From: Entoloma clypeatum
Taxonomy: Eukaryota; Basidiomycota; Agaricomycetes; Agaricales; Entolomataceae
Reading direction: 5' to 3'
NCBI GenBank assembly: GCA_963565915.1
Contig: OY751490.1
Location: 2,232,001 to 2,296,000, forward strand
Length of the DNA: 64,000 nt
In this document: in pieces, positions 62,190 through 64,000 of the stretch
Layout of the letters: each line of letters begins with the position of its first letter
How positions within the stretch are numbered: position 1 is the first letter of the stretch
Position numbers and translations under genes: made by a program
Notes under the pieces: generated by a model
The model's input: only the letters and a program-made list of their open reading frames with translations
The model's database searches: none
What the model was told of the DNA's origin: nothing

Positions 62190-64000
62190 CGGAGGAAGCC
62201 CCACGAGGCTCTTGGGTGGAAGATGTAAGCGAGGACGAAGAACAATCATCAGATGAGCCGTTGGAAGACGATGCAGAGGAGGAAGACGAGTTCGAAGAGG
62301 GAGATCGCCTCTTCATCGGAGCCCTACCTCCGATGTTGGAATTCATCCAAGCATCATCAACTACCTCACAACACCTATCAGAGGCGTTCCTCCAAAATCA
62401 GAAACCCAAGTCTTTTTGCAATTCTGTACCTAATCACTTACATGATTTTGAAGATGTATTTTCCAAGACCTCCTTCGACAATCTGCCAGAGGAACGCATA
62501 TGGGACCATGCCATTGAGCTGATCCCCGACGCAACTCCGATGGCTTGCAAGGTGTATCCGCTTGCTCCGAAGGAACAGAAGGAACTCGATGCATTCTTGG
62601 AAGAAAATCTGGCCACTGGTCGGATCTGACCTTCAAAATCTCCAATGGCCTCTCCAGTCTTTTTCATCAAGAAGAAGGACAGTTCCCTCCGACTCGTTCA
62701 GGATTATCGATTGCTCAATTCCAAGACTATCAAAAACAAGTACCCCCTTCTGCTCATCTCCGAACTAGTCAACAAACTCCAGAATGCTCAAAACTTCACC
62801 AAGCTCGATATCCGATGGGGCTACAATAATGTCCGAATCAAGCCCAGAGATGAATGGAAAGCGGCCTTTCAGACAAATCGGGGACTCTTTGAACCCCTTG
62901 TAATGTTCTTTGGACTCACTAATAGTCCTTCAACTTTTCAGACTATGATGAACGATATCCTACAAGATCTTATTACTGAAGGTGGCGTATGTGTTTATCT
63001 TGATGATATTCTCATCTTTGTGTCGGACCTGTCGGAGCATCGGAGGATCACACGCATAGTATTAGAGCGGCTCCGACAACACAGATTGTATCTCAAACCG
63101 GAGAAGTGTGAATTTGAACAGACACAGATCGAATACCTTGGCCTTATTATTGAGAAAGGACGTGTGGAAATGGACCCTGTCAAGGTAGCCAGAGTGTTGG
63201 AGTGGCCGACTCCGACTAACGTGTGGGAGGTGCAGTCCTTCCTTGGATTCACTAACTTCTATCAATGTTTCATCCAAGAGTTCTCCGACATCGCACATCC
63301 TCTGTTCCGACTCACAACCAAGGGCTGTGTATGGTCCTGGGGCGACAAGGAAGCGGGGGCCTTCAGAGGTCTGAAGCGGAGGATCACCTCCCCGTCAGAG
63401 GACGGTAAGTGGCACCCTGTCGCGTTTTATTCCAAAAGCCTTAGCCCAGTGGAACACAACTACGAAATTCACAACAAGGAGATGCTGGCTGTAATCCGTG
63501 TGCTGGAGGAATGGCAACATTTCCTTGAAGGAGCAGAGAAGACGGTGGAAATTTGGACCGATCACAAAAACCTCGAATACTTCATGACCGCCCAGAAGCT
63601 CAATCGGCGACAAGCGCAGTGGTCTCTATACCTAGCGCGTTTTGATTTCAAGATGCACCATCGACCGGGCAAGTCAATGGGAAAGTCCGATGCACTGTCA
63701 CGTCGGGCAGACCATGGAGATGGCTCACAGGACAACAAGGACATAGTCCTACTCCGACCAGAGCTGTTTGCCATACGGGCCACTCAGGGAGTAGCCACTC
63801 AAGGTGAGCACGATGTCCTCCGGAAGGTCTGACAGGGCATCCGCAATGGCCTTCTAGAGGATAGCATAGCAGAGGTCATCAAATCCCTTCCGACGGTCGG
63901 GGCTGCATCCATCCGCGGAGCAGAATGGTGACAGTTGGAGGGTTTACTGTACTTCCGAGATCACATTTATGTGCCCAACAACCCACAGCTCTGCCAACGA

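Larger units (their letters stand above)
54227..64000 (+). mobile_element. Gy-C1: Ty3/gypsy element, 5' truncated in its LTR, carrying Co-B3
   Basis: Starts with the last 142 bp of a Gy-C LTR, then PBS, gag and pol (protease, RT, partial RNase H, start of integrase) to the window end. Several stops, a gag frameshift and an RNase H deletion show a dead copy. Co-B3 is inserted after the protease with duplication CGGAG. Confidence 0.92.
55959..64000 (+). pseudogene. pol: Pol of Gy-C1, split by Co-B3, several stops, runs off window
   Basis: Part 1, 55959-56411: aspartic protease (LLDSGATGSFIDHSL, VLGFTWFKEHNPEVDW). Part 2 continues in frame from 62195 once Co-B3 and one CGGAG are removed: acidic linker, RT (ASPVFFIKKKD, YLDDILIF), thumb (FLGFTNFYQCFI), RNase H with DHKNLEYF, then the start of the integrase. 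TGA at 62627-62629 (GRIxPSKSP), 63830-63832 (RKVxQGI) and about 63928-63930 (AEWxQLEG). The N-terminal RNase H block (about 35 residues, including the first catalytic Asp region) is missing between KRRITS and EDGKWHP, near 63395. Confidence 0.92.

Overview
The window looks like fungal DNA from a mushroom-forming basidiomycete (Agaricomycetes). The pointers are a KDZ-type transposase gene with CxC5/CxC6-like cysteine clusters, 49-65 bp introns with GTATGT/GTAAGT donors and YAG acceptors, chromodomain Ty3/gypsy elements, and Ty1/copia elements primed by an internal tRNA-iMet sequence. No host housekeeping gene, rRNA or complete tRNA gene was seen. Essentially the whole 64 kb is a nested transposon cluster. 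Element names used here are my own.

Layout. 1-5354: Gy-A1, a chromovirus (gag, pol, 3' LTR) whose 5' LTR lies left of the window. 5355-6049 plus 12608-13060: repeat A copy 1, split by Gy-B1 (6050-12602, minus strand, 5-bp duplication AACTG). 13262-14180: a decayed non-LTR reverse transcriptase. About 14400-16150: repeat A copy 2, which holds the empty site for Gy-B1 and ends in a 20-21 bp minisatellite. 16376-17107: LTR-element debris. 17108-35530: a putative DNA transposon with terminal inverted repeats, carrying a broken KDZ/CxC transposase gene and an unknown multi-exon gene. Gy-B2 (21453-33838, duplication GCCAT) split that second gene, and Gy-B2 was itself split by Co-A1 (22090-28294, duplication AACTA), a gag-only copia element. 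35531-39127: fragments (tRNA-like Pol III sequences, gag relic, a lone Gy-C LTR, a Myb/SANT gene, a copia LTR fragment, repeat A copy 3). 39128-44376: Co-B1 (minus). 44377-54226: Gy-B3, split by Co-B2 (46910-52696, duplication CAACC). 54227-64000: Gy-C1, split by Co-B3 (56412-62189, duplication CGGAG). Co-B3 has an uninterrupted 1572-codon polyprotein and identical-looking LTRs, so it is the best candidate for a live element.

How the parts work together. The Gy-B family encodes an upstream ORF1, gag, pol in the -1 frame and a small conserved ORF3 between pol and the 3' LTR. A hairpin with one compensated base pair sits between ORF3 and the polypurine tract. The primer-binding site of Gy-B complements the predicted first 11 nt of its own transcript (Tf1-like self-priming), and an unrelated second family (Gy-C) shows the same geometry. 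Almost all premature stops in these elements are CGA to TGA changes, the expected footprint of CpG methylation and deamination. The least ordinary objects are the gag-only Co-A1 with its dispersed GCC/GGC mini-hairpins, the Gy-B ORF3 plus hairpin, and the KDZ-type composite.
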